Below, one piece after another: positions 46,681-55,423 of a DNA stretch of 64,000 bases. The first letter of the stretch is position 1; every line of letters starts with the position of its first letter. Below the pieces are notes generated by a model. That model did no database searches, had not been told where the DNA came from, and saw only the letters and a list, made by a program, of their open reading frames with translations. A program made the translations under genes and the position numbers. The stretch covers positions 1,116,001 through 1,180,000 of the forward strand of contig NZ_JANHLD010000003.1 in the NCBI RefSeq assembly GCF_028682455.1. The letters run 5' to 3'. This DNA comes from Pseudomonas putida (lineage in GTDB: Bacteria; Pseudomonadota; Gammaproteobacteria; Pseudomonadales; Pseudomonadaceae).

Positions 46681-47109
46681 TCAGACGTCGATGAGGGCAG
46701 GTGGCGCGCGGCTGAGGGCGCCGGGGAACACCGTGTGCCGGGCATGGCCCTGGTGCGGCTGGACGATCAGCGTGCTGCTGGCCGGCGTGGCGTCGGTGGT
46801 GAGCAGGCTCAGGGCCTGGGGCAGGGCGGGGCAGTGGAAGAACAGGCTGCAATAGCCACACTTCTCCCAGATCACATGCAGTGAAGCATCACTGCCCGGG
46901 TGATCGCCGGCGTGGCAATCGGCAGCGCTGTCCATGGGCATGCTCATGCCCATGTTTTGCGCCATGGCACGGTGATCCATCGGCATCGACTGGGAAACCA
47001 GTGGGCCGATGAAGATCATCAACATGGCGAACAGGCTCAGCCAGCTGCCGCGTGCCTGCTTGGTATCAGGGCCAGCGGTGCGGGTGAGTCTGCGGCGCAC
47101 GGTGCTCAT
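46681..47109 (-). CDS. DUF2946 family protein, Met/His-rich
   Basis: A 142-aa protein with an N-terminal membrane segment (FAMLMIFIGPLVSQS) followed by a Met/His-rich stretch (MPMDHRAMAQNMGMSMPMD) and a C-x-H...C-x2-C set typical of DUF2946. The likely place is the periplasmic face of the inner membrane. Such residues suggest copper(I) binding. It lies between the PCuAC chaperone gene and oprC on the same strand. The function is unproven. Confidence 0.82.
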   Translation of the reverse strand: MSTVRRRLTRTAGPDTKQARGSWLSLFAMLMIFIGPLVSQSMPMDHRAMAQNMGMSMPMDSAADCHAGDHPGSDASLHVIWEKCGYCSLFFHCPALPQALSLLTTDATPASSTLIVQPHQGHARHTVFPGALSRAPPALIDV

Positions 47110-47128
47110 GGCGAGCAGCGTCCAGCGA

Positions 47129-47599
47129 TCAGTGCGTGTGGGCGGTGCCTTGCGGTGCTTGCTTCTGCACCGCGACCTCGACGGTGATGTCGCCAGCGTT
47201 CTTGAAGTGCAGGGTCAGCGGGAAGCGCTTGCCGTCGCTGAGCAGGCTGCGGTCCTTGGGCTGCATCAGCATCACGTGATAGGCGCCGGGGGCGAATACC
47301 AGGTCGTTGCCGGCCGGCACTTCGACCTCTTGCACCTGCTGCATTTTCATCAGTCCGTCCTTGTGTACATGCTCGTGCAACTGCGCGTCGTCGCTGATCG
47401 GGCTGTCGACGCCCAGCAGGGTGTCGGCGCTCGTACCGTTGTTGTGGACGACGAAATAGGCCGCCACGTTAGGGGCGTTGGGCGGCAGCTCCTGTGACCA
47501 CGGGTGGGCGATATGCAGGTCGCCCTTGGTGTATTCGTGGGCGTTGGCGAAGGTTGCCGGCAGCATCAGTGCGGCCAGCAGCAGGGCGTTCTTGAACAT
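47129..47599 (-). CDS. pcuC: PCuAC family copper chaperone
   Basis: A 156-aa periplasmic protein with a 20-residue signal peptide (cleaved near ANA-HEYT). It has the PCuAC copper motif H-M-x-M spread over QLHEHVHKDGLMKMQQV and YHVMLMQP, and a His-rich end (TAHTH). These chaperones bind Cu(I)/Cu(II) and deliver copper to the CuA or CuB site of cytochrome oxidase or to outer-membrane partners. It is the second gene of the cluster. Confidence 0.9.
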   Translation of the reverse strand: MFKNALLLAALMLPATFANAHEYTKGDLHIAHPWSQELPPNAPNVAAYFVVHNNGTSADTLLGVDSPISDDAQLHEHVHKDGLMKMQQVQEVEVPAGNDLVFAPGAYHVMLMQPKDRSLLSDGKRFPLTLHFKNAGDITVEVAVQKQAPQGTAHTH

Positions 47600-47646
47600 G
47601 GTGATTCTCCAGTCGATTCAGGTTCGCAGCAGGTAGTGCAGTGAAG

Positions 47647-48039
47647 TCAGACCAGGGGAGAAGCACGAGGGTTGAGCGAGGGCCAGAGCTGACGCGGGGT
47701 GGGCTGGTACATCGCGAGCAGTGGTTCGCGTGCCGAGGACAACGCCCGTAGATGGGCAAGCTGCGGTGCGTGCCCTGGTAGCGCCAGCAACGGCGCGGTC
47801 CCGGAACAGCACCAGCAATGCTGCATGCTGGCGTCGGCATTGCCTTGCTCGCCAAGGTCGAGCTTGCCCAGGGCCAATACTTGCGGCGTGGGCTTGCTAC
47901 CGACACTGGAGCAGAAGGCCCCCCACAGCAGTTGTTCGGCCGGGCCCCTGGGAGCGGCGGACGCCAACGGCATGGCCAGCAGATTGAACAGCACTGCAAA
48001 GCAGGCAATCCAGGCGATGGCGGGCCGATGTGAGGGCAT
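47647..48039 (-). CDS. DUF2946 family protein, first gene of the copper cluster
   Basis: A 130-aa protein with a signal-like N-terminus (AIAWIACFAVLFNLLAMPLASA) and a C-W-C-C cluster (MQHCWCCSGTA) plus an upstream Cys, as in DUF2946. It begins the oprC operon: 47 bp to pcuC, then a second DUF2946 gene, oprC and the PepSY gene. The upstream region 48040-48140 must hold the cluster promoter; I see a possible -10 (TACAAT, leftward near 48075) but no convincing regulator site. Confidence 0.8.
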   Translation of the reverse strand: MPSHRPAIAWIACFAVLFNLLAMPLASAAPRGPAEQLLWGAFCSSVGSKPTPQVLALGKLDLGEQGNADASMQHCWCCSGTAPLLALPGHAPQLAHLRALSSAREPLLAMYQPTPRQLWPSLNPRASPLV

Positions 48040-48140
48040 GGAGGGATCCGGTCAGGAATCAGGTGACGGCTATTGTAACGCTCAGTATAGGAAAAATTGC
48101 CGGGGGTGCGGTGAAGTGCCGCACGCCCGGCTGGCAGTGG

Positions 48141-48998
48141 TCAGGCTGACTTGTTGCGCCCCATCAAGCCGCGCACGGTTTCCTGCAGGTCGGCGGGCAG
48201 TACCACGACCTTGGCGTTGCTGCTGCGGGCAAGGTTTTCCATGGCGCCGATGTAGCGCTCACCCAACAGGTACATGGCCGGGGTGACCTCGGTGCCCACG
48301 GCGTCCTTGACCAGGGTGATCGAGCGGGCCGAGGCCTCGGCGAGGTTGATCTGTGCCTCGGCGTCGAGCTTGGCCGCCTGCTGGCGAGCCTCGGCTTCGA
48401 GAATCGCTGCCTGCTTGGCGCCTTCGGCGCGGGTCACGTCGGCTTTGCGTTCACGCTCGGCGGCAGCCTGGCGCTCCATGGCGGCTTGCATGTTCTCCGA
48501 CGGCTTGATGTCCTGGATTTCAACCGAGCGTACAGTCACGCCCCAGTCCTCGGTCTGCTCGGACATGGCCTCGCGCAGGCGGGCCTTGATCTGCTCGCGG
48601 CTGGACAGCGCTTCGTCCAGGTCCATGGCACCGACAATGGCGCGCAGGGAGGTCATGGTCAGGCTGGTCACGGCGAACGAGAAGTCCTGCACCCCATAGG
48701 CAGCCTTTTGCGGGTCGACGACCTTGGCGAAGCACAGGGCGTTGGCAACGATCACCGCGTTGTCGCGAGTGATGATTTCCTGCTGCTGCACATCGAGGAT
48801 GATGTCCTTGGTTGGCAGGCGGTAGGCAACCACGTCCACATAGGGAATGACGATGTTCAGGCCGGGCTTGAGGGTGCTGTGGTAGCGACCCAGGCGCTCG
48901 ACGATCCACTCTTCGCCCTGGGGCACGATGCGCACCCCTTTGAACAGGGTGACGAACAGGAATGCGGCGAGGGTGACGACGACGATGAGGCTGGTCAT
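48141..48998 (-). CDS. SPFH/Band 7 (stomatin-like) membrane protein, QmcA-like
   Basis: 285 aa from the ATG at 48998. One N-terminal membrane anchor (residues 3-20) precedes the SPFH domain (VPQGEEWIVERLGRYHSTLKPG and QEIITRDNAVIVAN). A long coiled-coil (about 165-230, EARQQAAKLDAEAQ) follows. It is a membrane scaffold thought to recruit proteases or organise membrane domains. It lies 19 bp after an NfeD gene, the usual partner. Confidence 0.92.
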   Translation of the reverse strand: MTSLIVVVTLAAFLFVTLFKGVRIVPQGEEWIVERLGRYHSTLKPGLNIVIPYVDVVAYRLPTKDIILDVQQQEIITRDNAVIVANALCFAKVVDPQKAAYGVQDFSFAVTSLTMTSLRAIVGAMDLDEALSSREQIKARLREAMSEQTEDWGVTVRSVEIQDIKPSENMQAAMERQAAAERERKADVTRAEGAKQAAILEAEARQQAAKLDAEAQINLAEASARSITLVKDAVGTEVTPAMYLLGERYIGAMENLARSSNAKVVVLPADLQETVRGLMGRNKSA

Positions 48999-49017
48999 TG
49001 ACAGGATTTCCTTTTGG

Positions 49018-49452
49018 TCAGGCTCGGGTAACCCGGGCGGTATTGCCTTCGATGGCAGTGATGCGTACGCGCTCGCCGGGGAGAATCTCGGTATCGGCGA
49101 CGCAGACCCACTCTTCATTGCCCAGGATCGGCTTCTGGAAGCGAACGCGGCCTTTGTGGAACTCGGAGACGGTGGCGGTGAGCAGGCCGACCTCGCCGAT
49201 GACGCTGTCAGCGGTCCAGCGGTTGTCCGGTTTCTTGCGCAACACCTTGAACCACAGGACCGTGGTCAGGGTAGAGAAGACCACCCAGAGCAGAACCTGC
49301 ATGTCGAGTTGCAGGGCTGGAACGAGGAGGGCGATCAGCGACACCAGCACGGCGCCGATGCCGAACCAGAGGATGAAGAACGTCGGCAGCATGAGTTCGA
49401 GCACGACCAACGCGAAGCCGAACACCAGCCAGATCCACCATTGCATTTCCAT
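49018..49452 (-). CDS. NfeD family membrane protein
   Basis: A 144-aa protein with membrane segments in the first ~75 residues and a C-terminal OB-fold soluble domain (about 85-144, GEVGLLTATVSEFHKGRVRF). This short form lacks the Ser protease domain of long NfeD. It usually works with a stomatin-type SPFH protein, encoded just downstream. The alternative start two codons in (MQWW) is equally possible. Confidence 0.9.
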   Translation of the reverse strand: MEMQWWIWLVFGFALVVLELMLPTFFILWFGIGAVLVSLIALLVPALQLDMQVLLWVVFSTLTTVLWFKVLRKKPDNRWTADSVIGEVGLLTATVSEFHKGRVRFQKPILGNEEWVCVADTEILPGERVRITAIEGNTARVTRA

Positions 49453-49535
49453 ATGGGCGAATTCTTTTGCGGGAGAAAGGGTGCAGTGTAGGGCAGGGAG
49501 AAGGTGGAGGGCTATGCGGGAAGGTCTTAGAAGTA

Positions 49536-49610
49536 TGTAGGAGCGGGCTTGCCCCGCGATCGGTAATGCAGGCTGTACTGGCTTTATCGCGGGGCAAACC
49601 CGCTCCTACA
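49536..49610. repeat. Inverted REP pair, its right arm inside cobK
   Basis: TGTAGGAGCGGGCTTGCCCCGCGAT (49536-49560) and its facing partner with one change (ATCGCGGGGCAAACCCGCTCCTACA, 49586-49610) are about 25 bp apart. The right arm encodes the last residues of CobK. Confidence 0.88.
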
Positions 49611-50324
49611 GGTTTGCAACGCTGCAAGCAGTTGTTCGGGGCTGAAGAACTGCCTGTCGACGTCCGGCAATGGCGGTCGCTTCACGATCAGCACCGGCAG
49701 CCCGCGCTCGCGGGCAACTTCCAGCTTGGGCTCGGTTGCCCCACTCCCGCTGTTCTTGCTGATCAGCACATCGATGTGTCTGCGCTCGAACAGCTCGCGC
49801 TCATCCTCAAGGTAAAAAGGCCCGCGCGCACCGATCACTTCGCAGCGCTCGTTGCCAGGGCAGGCCTCCAGTGCGCGCAAGGTCCAGAATTGTTCGGGGG
49901 GGATTTCATCCAGGTGTTGCAGCGGCTCCCGGCCCAGGGTGAACAGTGGCCGCTTGAACGGCTTCAGGGCCTGGATCAGTTCGGCCCAGTCGCTCACCTC
50001 GCGCCAGTCGTCACCGGCTTGCGGTTGCCAGGACGGACGACGCAGGGCCCAGCAGGGAATGCCTGCGAGGTGTGCTGCCTGGGCTGCGTTGCCGCTGATC
50101 TGCGCCGCATAGGGGTGGGTGGCGTCGATCAGCAGGTCGATGGATTCACCGAGCAGGTAAGCCGCCAGGCCCTGCGCACCGCCAAAGCCGCCGACCCGTA
50201 CCTGGCAGGCCAGGTCGCCCGGCACCCGGCCGATGCCGGCCAGACTGTAGACATGCTCGGGCCCCAGGGTGCGCGCGATGGCCAGGGCTTCGGTGACACC
50301 ACCCAACAACAGCAGACGTTTCAT
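49584..50324 (-). CDS. cobK: Precorrin-6A reductase CobK
   Basis: 246 aa from the ATG at 50324, overlapping the cbiD stop (ATGA). The enzyme reduces precorrin-6A with NADPH in cobalamin synthesis. The N-terminal motif LLLGGVTEALAIA, ATHPYAAQIS and the later LISKNSGSGATEPKLEVARE are diagnostic. The final residues (CRSGFAPR) are the translation of a REP arm, so the natural end, near FSPEQLLAALQ, has been extended. It is the last gene of the leftward cobL-cbiD-cobK group. Confidence 0.94.
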   Translation of the reverse strand: MKRLLLLGGVTEALAIARTLGPEHVYSLAGIGRVPGDLACQVRVGGFGGAQGLAAYLLGESIDLLIDATHPYAAQISGNAAQAAHLAGIPCWALRRPSWQPQAGDDWREVSDWAELIQALKPFKRPLFTLGREPLQHLDEIPPEQFWTLRALEACPGNERCEVIGARGPFYLEDERELFERRHIDVLISKNSGSGATEPKLEVARERGLPVLIVKRPPLPDVDRQFFSPEQLLAALQTCRSGFAPR

Positions 50325-51418
50325 GCAAAAGCCCCCGCGTGGCCGACGATGCCGCCCTGGCGGTCGATGGCGAAGACTTCCACCTGTACCTGGGCCGGCA
50401 CGACACTGCGGGTGAAGGCCAGGGCGTGGGTACACACGGCATCACCCAGGGCAATGCCGGCGGCACTGGCAAGCGCCAGGGCCTGCTGGCTGGTGTTGGC
50501 CTGGCGGATGGCATCCTGCAGGTGATTGTCGGCGCCGATGGCTGCGGCCCACTCGGCCAGTTGCGGCAGGTCGATGCTGGAATGGCGGCTGTGCAGGTCC
50601 ATATGTCCGGCGGCCAGTTTGCTGATTTTGCCGAAGCCGCCGCACAAGCTGAGTTTATCCACAGGGACCTTGCGCAGGTGCTTGAGCACGGCGCCGACGA
50701 AGTCACCCATTTCGATCAGGGCGATTTCCGGCAGGTTGTAGACCCGGCGCATGGTGTCTTCGCTGGCGTTGCCGGTACAGGCGGCGATATGTCGATAGCC
50801 GTTGGTCTTGGCCACGTCGATGCCCTGGTGGATCGAGGCGATGTAAGCCGAGCAGGAGAAGGGCCGGACGATACCGCTGGTGCCGAGAATCGACAGGCCG
50901 CCAAGAATACCCAGACGCGGATTCATGGTTTTCAGCGCCAGGCTCTCGCCGTCCTGCACATTCACGGTGACTTCGAAACCGCCGCCGTAGCCGCACTCGG
51001 CGGCCAGTTGCTGCAGGTGCTCGGTCATCATCCGCCGTGGCACCGGATTGATCGCAGGCTCGCCCACGGCCAGCACCAGGCCGGGACGGGTCACGGTGCC
51101 GACACCGTTGCCCGCCACAAAGCGCACACCGGGCTCGGCCTGCAGGCGTACGCGGCTGTAGAGCAGGGCACCGTGGGTGACATCCGGGTCGTCGCCGGCA
51201 TCCTTGAGGGTGCCGGCCTCGGCGCCGTCCACGAGCAGGCGGCAGAACTCCAGGCGCATCTGCACCTGCTTGCCCTTGGGCAGGGTGATGTGCACCGCGT
51301 CGTCCTGCCGGCCGCTCAGCAACAGCCGCGCGGCCGCAAGGCTGGTGGCAGTGGCGCAGCTGCCAGTGGTCAGGCCGCTGCGCAGTGGGGCAGGTTGTTC
51401 CTGGGTCTCGTCACGCAT
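50321..51418 (-). CDS. cbiD: Cobalt-precorrin-5B C1-methyltransferase CbiD
   Basis: The 365-aa protein begins with the CbiD signature LRSGLTTGSCATAT and continues with a Gly-rich SAM-type region. CbiD methylates C1 during ring contraction. It is usual in anaerobic pathways, but pseudomonads combine it with the aerobic enzymes CobG/K/L, where it takes the place of CobF. It overlaps cobL by 8 bp and cobK by 4 bp. Confidence 0.94.
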   Translation of the reverse strand: MRDETQEQPAPLRSGLTTGSCATATSLAAARLLLSGRQDDAVHITLPKGKQVQMRLEFCRLLVDGAEAGTLKDAGDDPDVTHGALLYSRVRLQAEPGVRFVAGNGVGTVTRPGLVLAVGEPAINPVPRRMMTEHLQQLAAECGYGGGFEVTVNVQDGESLALKTMNPRLGILGGLSILGTSGIVRPFSCSAYIASIHQGIDVAKTNGYRHIAACTGNASEDTMRRVYNLPEIALIEMGDFVGAVLKHLRKVPVDKLSLCGGFGKISKLAAGHMDLHSRHSSIDLPQLAEWAAAIGADNHLQDAIRQANTSQQALALASAAGIALGDAVCTHALAFTRSVVPAQVQVEVFAIDRQGGIVGHAGAFA

Positions 51419-52622
51419 CGAGGGGCTTGATCGCTTCTAGCAAGGTGATCGGCAGGGCCTGGCGCCAGGTGTCGAATTCACCCAGCGGTTGGGCCTGGGC
51501 GATGTGGATGCGGGTCAGTTCGCCGCCATGCTGCTCGCGCCAGTTGACCAGGGCCAGTTCGCTTTGCAGGGTCACGGCATTGGCCACCAGCCGCCCGCCG
51601 GGGCGTAGTTGCGCCCAACAGTGCTGCAGCACGCCTTCGCGGGTGACACCGCCACCGATGAAGATCGCGTCCGGGCGCTCCAGGCCTTCGAGCGCCTGTG
51701 GTGCGCGGCCGCGAATCAGCTGCAGGCCGGGTACGCCGAGGGCATCGCGGTTGTGTTCGATCAATTGCTGGCGGCCGTCATCGGACTCGATGGCCAGCGC
51801 CCGGCAACTGGGGTGCGCGCGCATCCACTCGATGCCGATCGAACCGCTGCCGGCACCGACATCCCACAACAGTTCGCCCGGCTGGGGAGCCAGGCGGGCG
51901 AGGGTAATGGCGCGCACGTCGCGCTTGGTGATTTGACCATCGTGCCGGAAGGCGTTGTCTGGCAGGCCGGCCAAGGGAGACAGGCGCAGTGCATCGGGCG
52001 CGGCGCGGCACTCGATGGCGACCAGGTTCAAGGCGGCCACCTGCGGGGCTTGCCACTGCTCGGCCGTGCCCTCAAGGCAACGCTCGGCGCTGCCCCCCAG
52101 GTGTTCGAACACGTGCATCCGGCTCGGCCCGAAAGCGCGTTCGCGCAACAGTGCGGCGATGGCGCCAGGGCTGCTGCCATCGTTGCTCAGCACCAGCAGG
52201 CGCACGCCGCTGTACAGGTGGGCATTGAGGGCGCTGAGGGGGCGGGCCACGACGGACAGCGTCGTTACCTCCTGCAGCGGCCAGCCCAGGCGGGCGGCGG
52301 CAAGGGCACAGGAGGACGGCATCGGCAGCACGCTCATCTCATCGGCATCGAGCTGGCGGGCAAGGCTGGCACCCACGCCATAGAACATCGGGTCGCCGCT
52401 GGCCAGCACACACACCGGCTCGCCGCGCAGTGCCAGCAAGGGGTTCAGGGAAAACGGGCTGGGCCACGGCAGGCGTTCGCCACGGATGCAGCGTGGCAGC
52501 AGATCCAGCTGGCGCTGGCCACCGAATACCTTCGATGCACCGAGCAGCGCGCGCCGGGCATTCTTGCCCAGGCCACTGAAACCGTCTTCACCGATGCCTA
52601 CTACCGTCAGCCAGGGCGACAT
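51411..52622 (-). CDS. cobL: Precorrin-6Y C5,15-methyltransferase (decarboxylating) CobL
   Basis: A 403-aa two-domain enzyme. The N-terminal CbiE-type methyltransferase (about 1-200) begins LTVVGIGEDGFSGLG, and the C-terminal CbiT-type SAM methyltransferase (about 210-400) has LLWDVGAGSGSIGIEW. It methylates C5 and C15 and removes a carboxyl from the C12 acetate of precorrin-6B. It is the first gene of the leftward group, divergent from cobG across 116 bp. That gap is too short for a full cobalamin riboswitch, and I see none. Confidence 0.95.
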   Translation of the reverse strand: MSPWLTVVGIGEDGFSGLGKNARRALLGASKVFGGQRQLDLLPRCIRGERLPWPSPFSLNPLLALRGEPVCVLASGDPMFYGVGASLARQLDADEMSVLPMPSSCALAAARLGWPLQEVTTLSVVARPLSALNAHLYSGVRLLVLSNDGSSPGAIAALLRERAFGPSRMHVFEHLGGSAERCLEGTAEQWQAPQVAALNLVAIECRAAPDALRLSPLAGLPDNAFRHDGQITKRDVRAITLARLAPQPGELLWDVGAGSGSIGIEWMRAHPSCRALAIESDDGRQQLIEHNRDALGVPGLQLIRGRAPQALEGLERPDAIFIGGGVTREGVLQHCWAQLRPGGRLVANAVTLQSELALVNWREQHGGELTRIHIAQAQPLGEFDTWRQALPITLLEAIKPLDA

Positions 52623-52738
52623 GCATTTTCCTCATTACCAGCAATCCGACCGGCAGGCTTTTCATGCCTTCGGACAAAGCAGGCATAATACCGCGCCTTC
52701 TACACTGAAGTGCCTTTTCACGATTGTCGGGTGACCCT

Positions 52739-54073
52739 TTGAACGAGCCTTTGCCGGCCCGCCAGCCCCACGTTGCACTCCGCCCCTCGGCTTGCCCGGG
52801 GTTGCTGCGTATCGTCCAGGCGCTGGATGGCGGCATCTGCCGGATCAAACTGGCCGGCGGTGCGCTGACAGCCGATCAGGCCGATGCAGTGGCCACGGCG
52901 GCCGAGCGCTACGCCAGTGGCGTCATCGAGGCTACCAACCGCGGCAACCTGCAGATTCGCGGCATCCAGGCTGAACGGGCGGGGATGATCGAGCTTTTGT
53001 TGGCGGCCGGGCTGGGACCGCGTGATGCGGCCGGTGACGATGTCCGCAACCTGATGCTCAGCCCCGGGGCCGGGGTGGACCGACACATGCTGTTCGACGC
53101 CCGGCCATTGGCCGCCCGCGTGCTGCAGGCGCTGGAAACCACGCCACGCTTTCATCAGTTGTCGGCCAAGTTCGCGTTGCAACTGGATGCCGGCGAAGGC
53201 CTGGCTATGCTTGAGCATCCCCATGACCTGTGGCTGTCGGCCCTGATGCTGGATGCCCAGCCCTGGCTTGCATTCGGCCTGGCAGGCAGCCCCGCCCTGG
53301 ATTCGCCGCTCGGTGCGGTGCCGGCGGATCAAGGGTTTGAACTGGTGGTTGCGGTCCTCGATCGCTTTCTTGATCTGGCGGGCCCTGAACAGTCACGCAT
53401 GCGCCACCTGCTGTGCGATGTCACGCCGCAGGCATTCATCGATGGCCTGGAATTGCCGGTCCGTCGTGATCCGGCAGTGTTGCAATGGCGTCGGCCGACG
53501 ACTGAGTGCAGCCACCTGGGGATTTATCCACAGCACCAGGGCGGGCTCAGCGCATTCGGCGGCGCGCCGCCCCTGGGGCGTCTGACCTCGACGATGCTGC
53601 GTGGCGCCGCGCAGTTGGCCAGGGAGCACGGCGATGGCAGCTTGCGCATGACGCCCTGGCAAAGCCTGCTACTGCCCAATGTTGCCCAGTCGCAGTTGGC
53701 AAGTGTTGCTGCCGGTTGCGCCCGGTTGGGCTTGCTGTGTTCAGCGGCCGAGCCGTTGGCGCGGGTGGTCGCCTGCACCGGTTCGGCGGGCTGCGCCAAG
53801 GGGTTGGCCGACACCAAGGCCGATGCCGTGCACCTGTCGAGCTTGCTGGCCCCGGGCGTCCCGGCCAGCGTGCACCTGAGCGGCTGTAGCCGTTCCTGCG
53901 CCGTGGCCCACGTTGCCCCGGCGACCCTGCTGGCCCGTACCCCGGGCCGCTACGATCTTTATTTGCGCGACGCCCGTCAGGCGGGCTTCGGTGCCCTGCG
54001 CGCGCGCGACCTAACACTAGAAGAAGCGGGCGCACTGCTTGATGCCCGCTCACGGAGCACCCTTGATGATTGA
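52739..54073 (+). CDS. cobG: Precorrin-3B synthase CobG
   Basis: About 444 aa. No ATG is in place; a TTG at 52739 with GGGTGA just before it is the best start, with another TTG at 52724 as the alternative. It is a nitrite/sulfite-reductase-like protein. A [4Fe-4S] site is visible as C-x5-C (ACTGSAGC) and C-x3-C (GCSRSC) near residues 345 and 385. CobG hydroxylates precorrin-3A with O2, which marks the aerobic route. It overlaps cobH by 8 bp and heads cobG-H-I-J. Confidence 0.9.
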   Translation: MNEPLPARQPHVALRPSACPGLLRIVQALDGGICRIKLAGGALTADQADAVATAAERYASGVIEATNRGNLQIRGIQAERAGMIELLLAAGLGPRDAAGDDVRNLMLSPGAGVDRHMLFDARPLAARVLQALETTPRFHQLSAKFALQLDAGEGLAMLEHPHDLWLSALMLDAQPWLAFGLAGSPALDSPLGAVPADQGFELVVAVLDRFLDLAGPEQSRMRHLLCDVTPQAFIDGLELPVRRDPAVLQWRRPTTECSHLGIYPQHQGGLSAFGGAPPLGRLTSTMLRGAAQLAREHGDGSLRMTPWQSLLLPNVAQSQLASVAAGCARLGLLCSAAEPLARVVACTGSAGCAKGLADTKADAVHLSSLLAPGVPASVHLSGCSRSCAVAHVAPATLLARTPGRYDLYLRDARQAGFGALRARDLTLEEAGALLDARSRSTLDD

Positions 54074-54692
54074 TTACATCCGCGATGGTCAGGAGATCTA
54101 TCGCAATTCCTTCGCGATCATTCGTGAGGAAGCGCGGCTTGATCGTATTCCTGCCGACCTTGAAAAACTCGCGGTACGGGTGATTCATGCCTGCGGCATG
54201 GTCGATGCCATCGACGGCCTGCAGTTTTCCGAAGGCGCCGGCACGATCGGCCGCCAGGCCCTGGCCAAGGGCGCGCCGATCCTCTGCGATGCGCGGATGG
54301 TGGCCGAAGGCATCACCCGTGCCCGCCTGCCTGCCAACAACCAGGTGATCTGCACCCTGCGCGACGAGCAGGTGCCAGACCTGGCCCGCGAGCTTGGCAA
54401 CACTCGCTCGGCCGTCGCGCTGGAGCTGTGGCGACCGTACCTGGAAGGCAGCGTGGTGGTGATCGGCAATGCGCCGACGGCACTGTTCTATCTGCTGGAG
54501 ATGATCGATGCCGGCGCTCCCAAGCCTGCGTTGATCCTGGGCTTCCCGGTGGGCTTTGTCGGGGCTGCCGAATCCAAGGCGATGCTCGCGGCCGACAGCC
54601 GCGGCGTGCCATTCGTGATCATGCAGGGCCGCCTGGGCGGCAGCGCCATGGCGGCCGCTGCGGTCAATGCACTGGCCACGGAGGTCGAATGA
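54066..54692 (+). CDS. cobH: Precorrin-8X methylmutase CobH
   Basis: 208 aa from the ATG at 54066, inside the cobG end. It has MIDYIRDGQEIYRNSFAII at the N-terminus, VIHACGMVD with the catalytic His, ILCDARMVAEGI, and GFPVGFVGAAESK near the C-terminus. It moves the C11 methyl to C12, giving hydrogenobyrinate. It overlaps cobI by 4 bp. Confidence 0.96.
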   Translation: MIDYIRDGQEIYRNSFAIIREEARLDRIPADLEKLAVRVIHACGMVDAIDGLQFSEGAGTIGRQALAKGAPILCDARMVAEGITRARLPANNQVICTLRDEQVPDLARELGNTRSAVALELWRPYLEGSVVVIGNAPTALFYLLEMIDAGAPKPALILGFPVGFVGAAESKAMLAADSRGVPFVIMQGRLGGSAMAAAAVNALATEVE

Positions 54693-55423
54693 TGCAGGCT
54701 CGTGGACGTTTGCTTGGCCTGGGCGTCGGCCCCGGCGACCCGGAGCTGATCACGGTCAAGGCATTGCGCCTGCTGCGTGAATCGCCGGTGGTTGCCTATT
54801 TCGTGGCCAAGGGTAAGCGCGGCAACGCCTTCGGCATCATCGAAAGCCACCTGCAGGAGGCACAGACCTTGCTGCCGCTGGTGTACCCGGTGACCACCGA
54901 AGCGTTGCCGGCACCGCTCTCCTATGAACAAGTGATCAGCGACTTCTACGACGAAGCGAGCCTGGAAGTCGCCGCGCACCTGGATGCCGGGCGCGATGTA
55001 GCGGTGATCTGCGAAGGCGACCCGTTCTTCTACGGCTCCTACATGTACCTGCACGATCGCCTGGCCGAGCGTTACCAGGCCGAGGTCATTCCGGGCGTCT
55101 GTTCGATGCTCGGCGGCGCCTCGGTATTGGGTGCGCCCTTGGTTTATCGCAACCAGAGCCTGTCGGTACTCTCGGGCGTGCTGCCTGCCGATGAGCTCAA
55201 GCGCCGCCTGGCCGATGCCGACGCGGCAGTGATCATGAAGCTTGGCCGCAACTTCCCCAAGGTGCGCCAGGTGCTGGGCGAGCTGGGGCTTGCCGAGCGT
55301 GCGCTGTATGTGGAGCGCGCGACCATGGCCAACCAGAAGATCGTCGCCCTGGACGATGTCGACCCGCAGTCTTCTCCGTACTTCTCGCTGATCATTGTTC
55401 CCGGTGAAAGGTGGCAAGGCTGA
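54689..55423 (+). CDS. cobI: Precorrin-2 C20-methyltransferase CobI
   Basis: 244 aa from the ATG at 54689. It has the tetrapyrrole methylase fold: GVGPGDPELITVKA at the SAM loop and CEGDPFFYGSY in the substrate site. It adds the C20 methyl from SAM to precorrin-2. The ATG overlaps the cobH stop, and the TGA overlaps the cobJ ATG by one base. Confidence 0.96.
   Translation: MMQARGRLLGLGVGPGDPELITVKALRLLRESPVVAYFVAKGKRGNAFGIIESHLQEAQTLLPLVYPVTTEALPAPLSYEQVISDFYDEASLEVAAHLDAGRDVAVICEGDPFFYGSYMYLHDRLAERYQAEVIPGVCSMLGGASVLGAPLVYRNQSLSVLSGVLPADELKRRLADADAAVIMKLGRNFPKVRQVLGELGLAERALYVERATMANQKIVALDDVDPQSSPYFSLIIVPGERWQG

Noticed and set aside
52623..52738. Cobalamin riboswitch between cobL and cobG
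   Set aside because: The gap is only 116 bp and no B12-box sequence is present on either strand.
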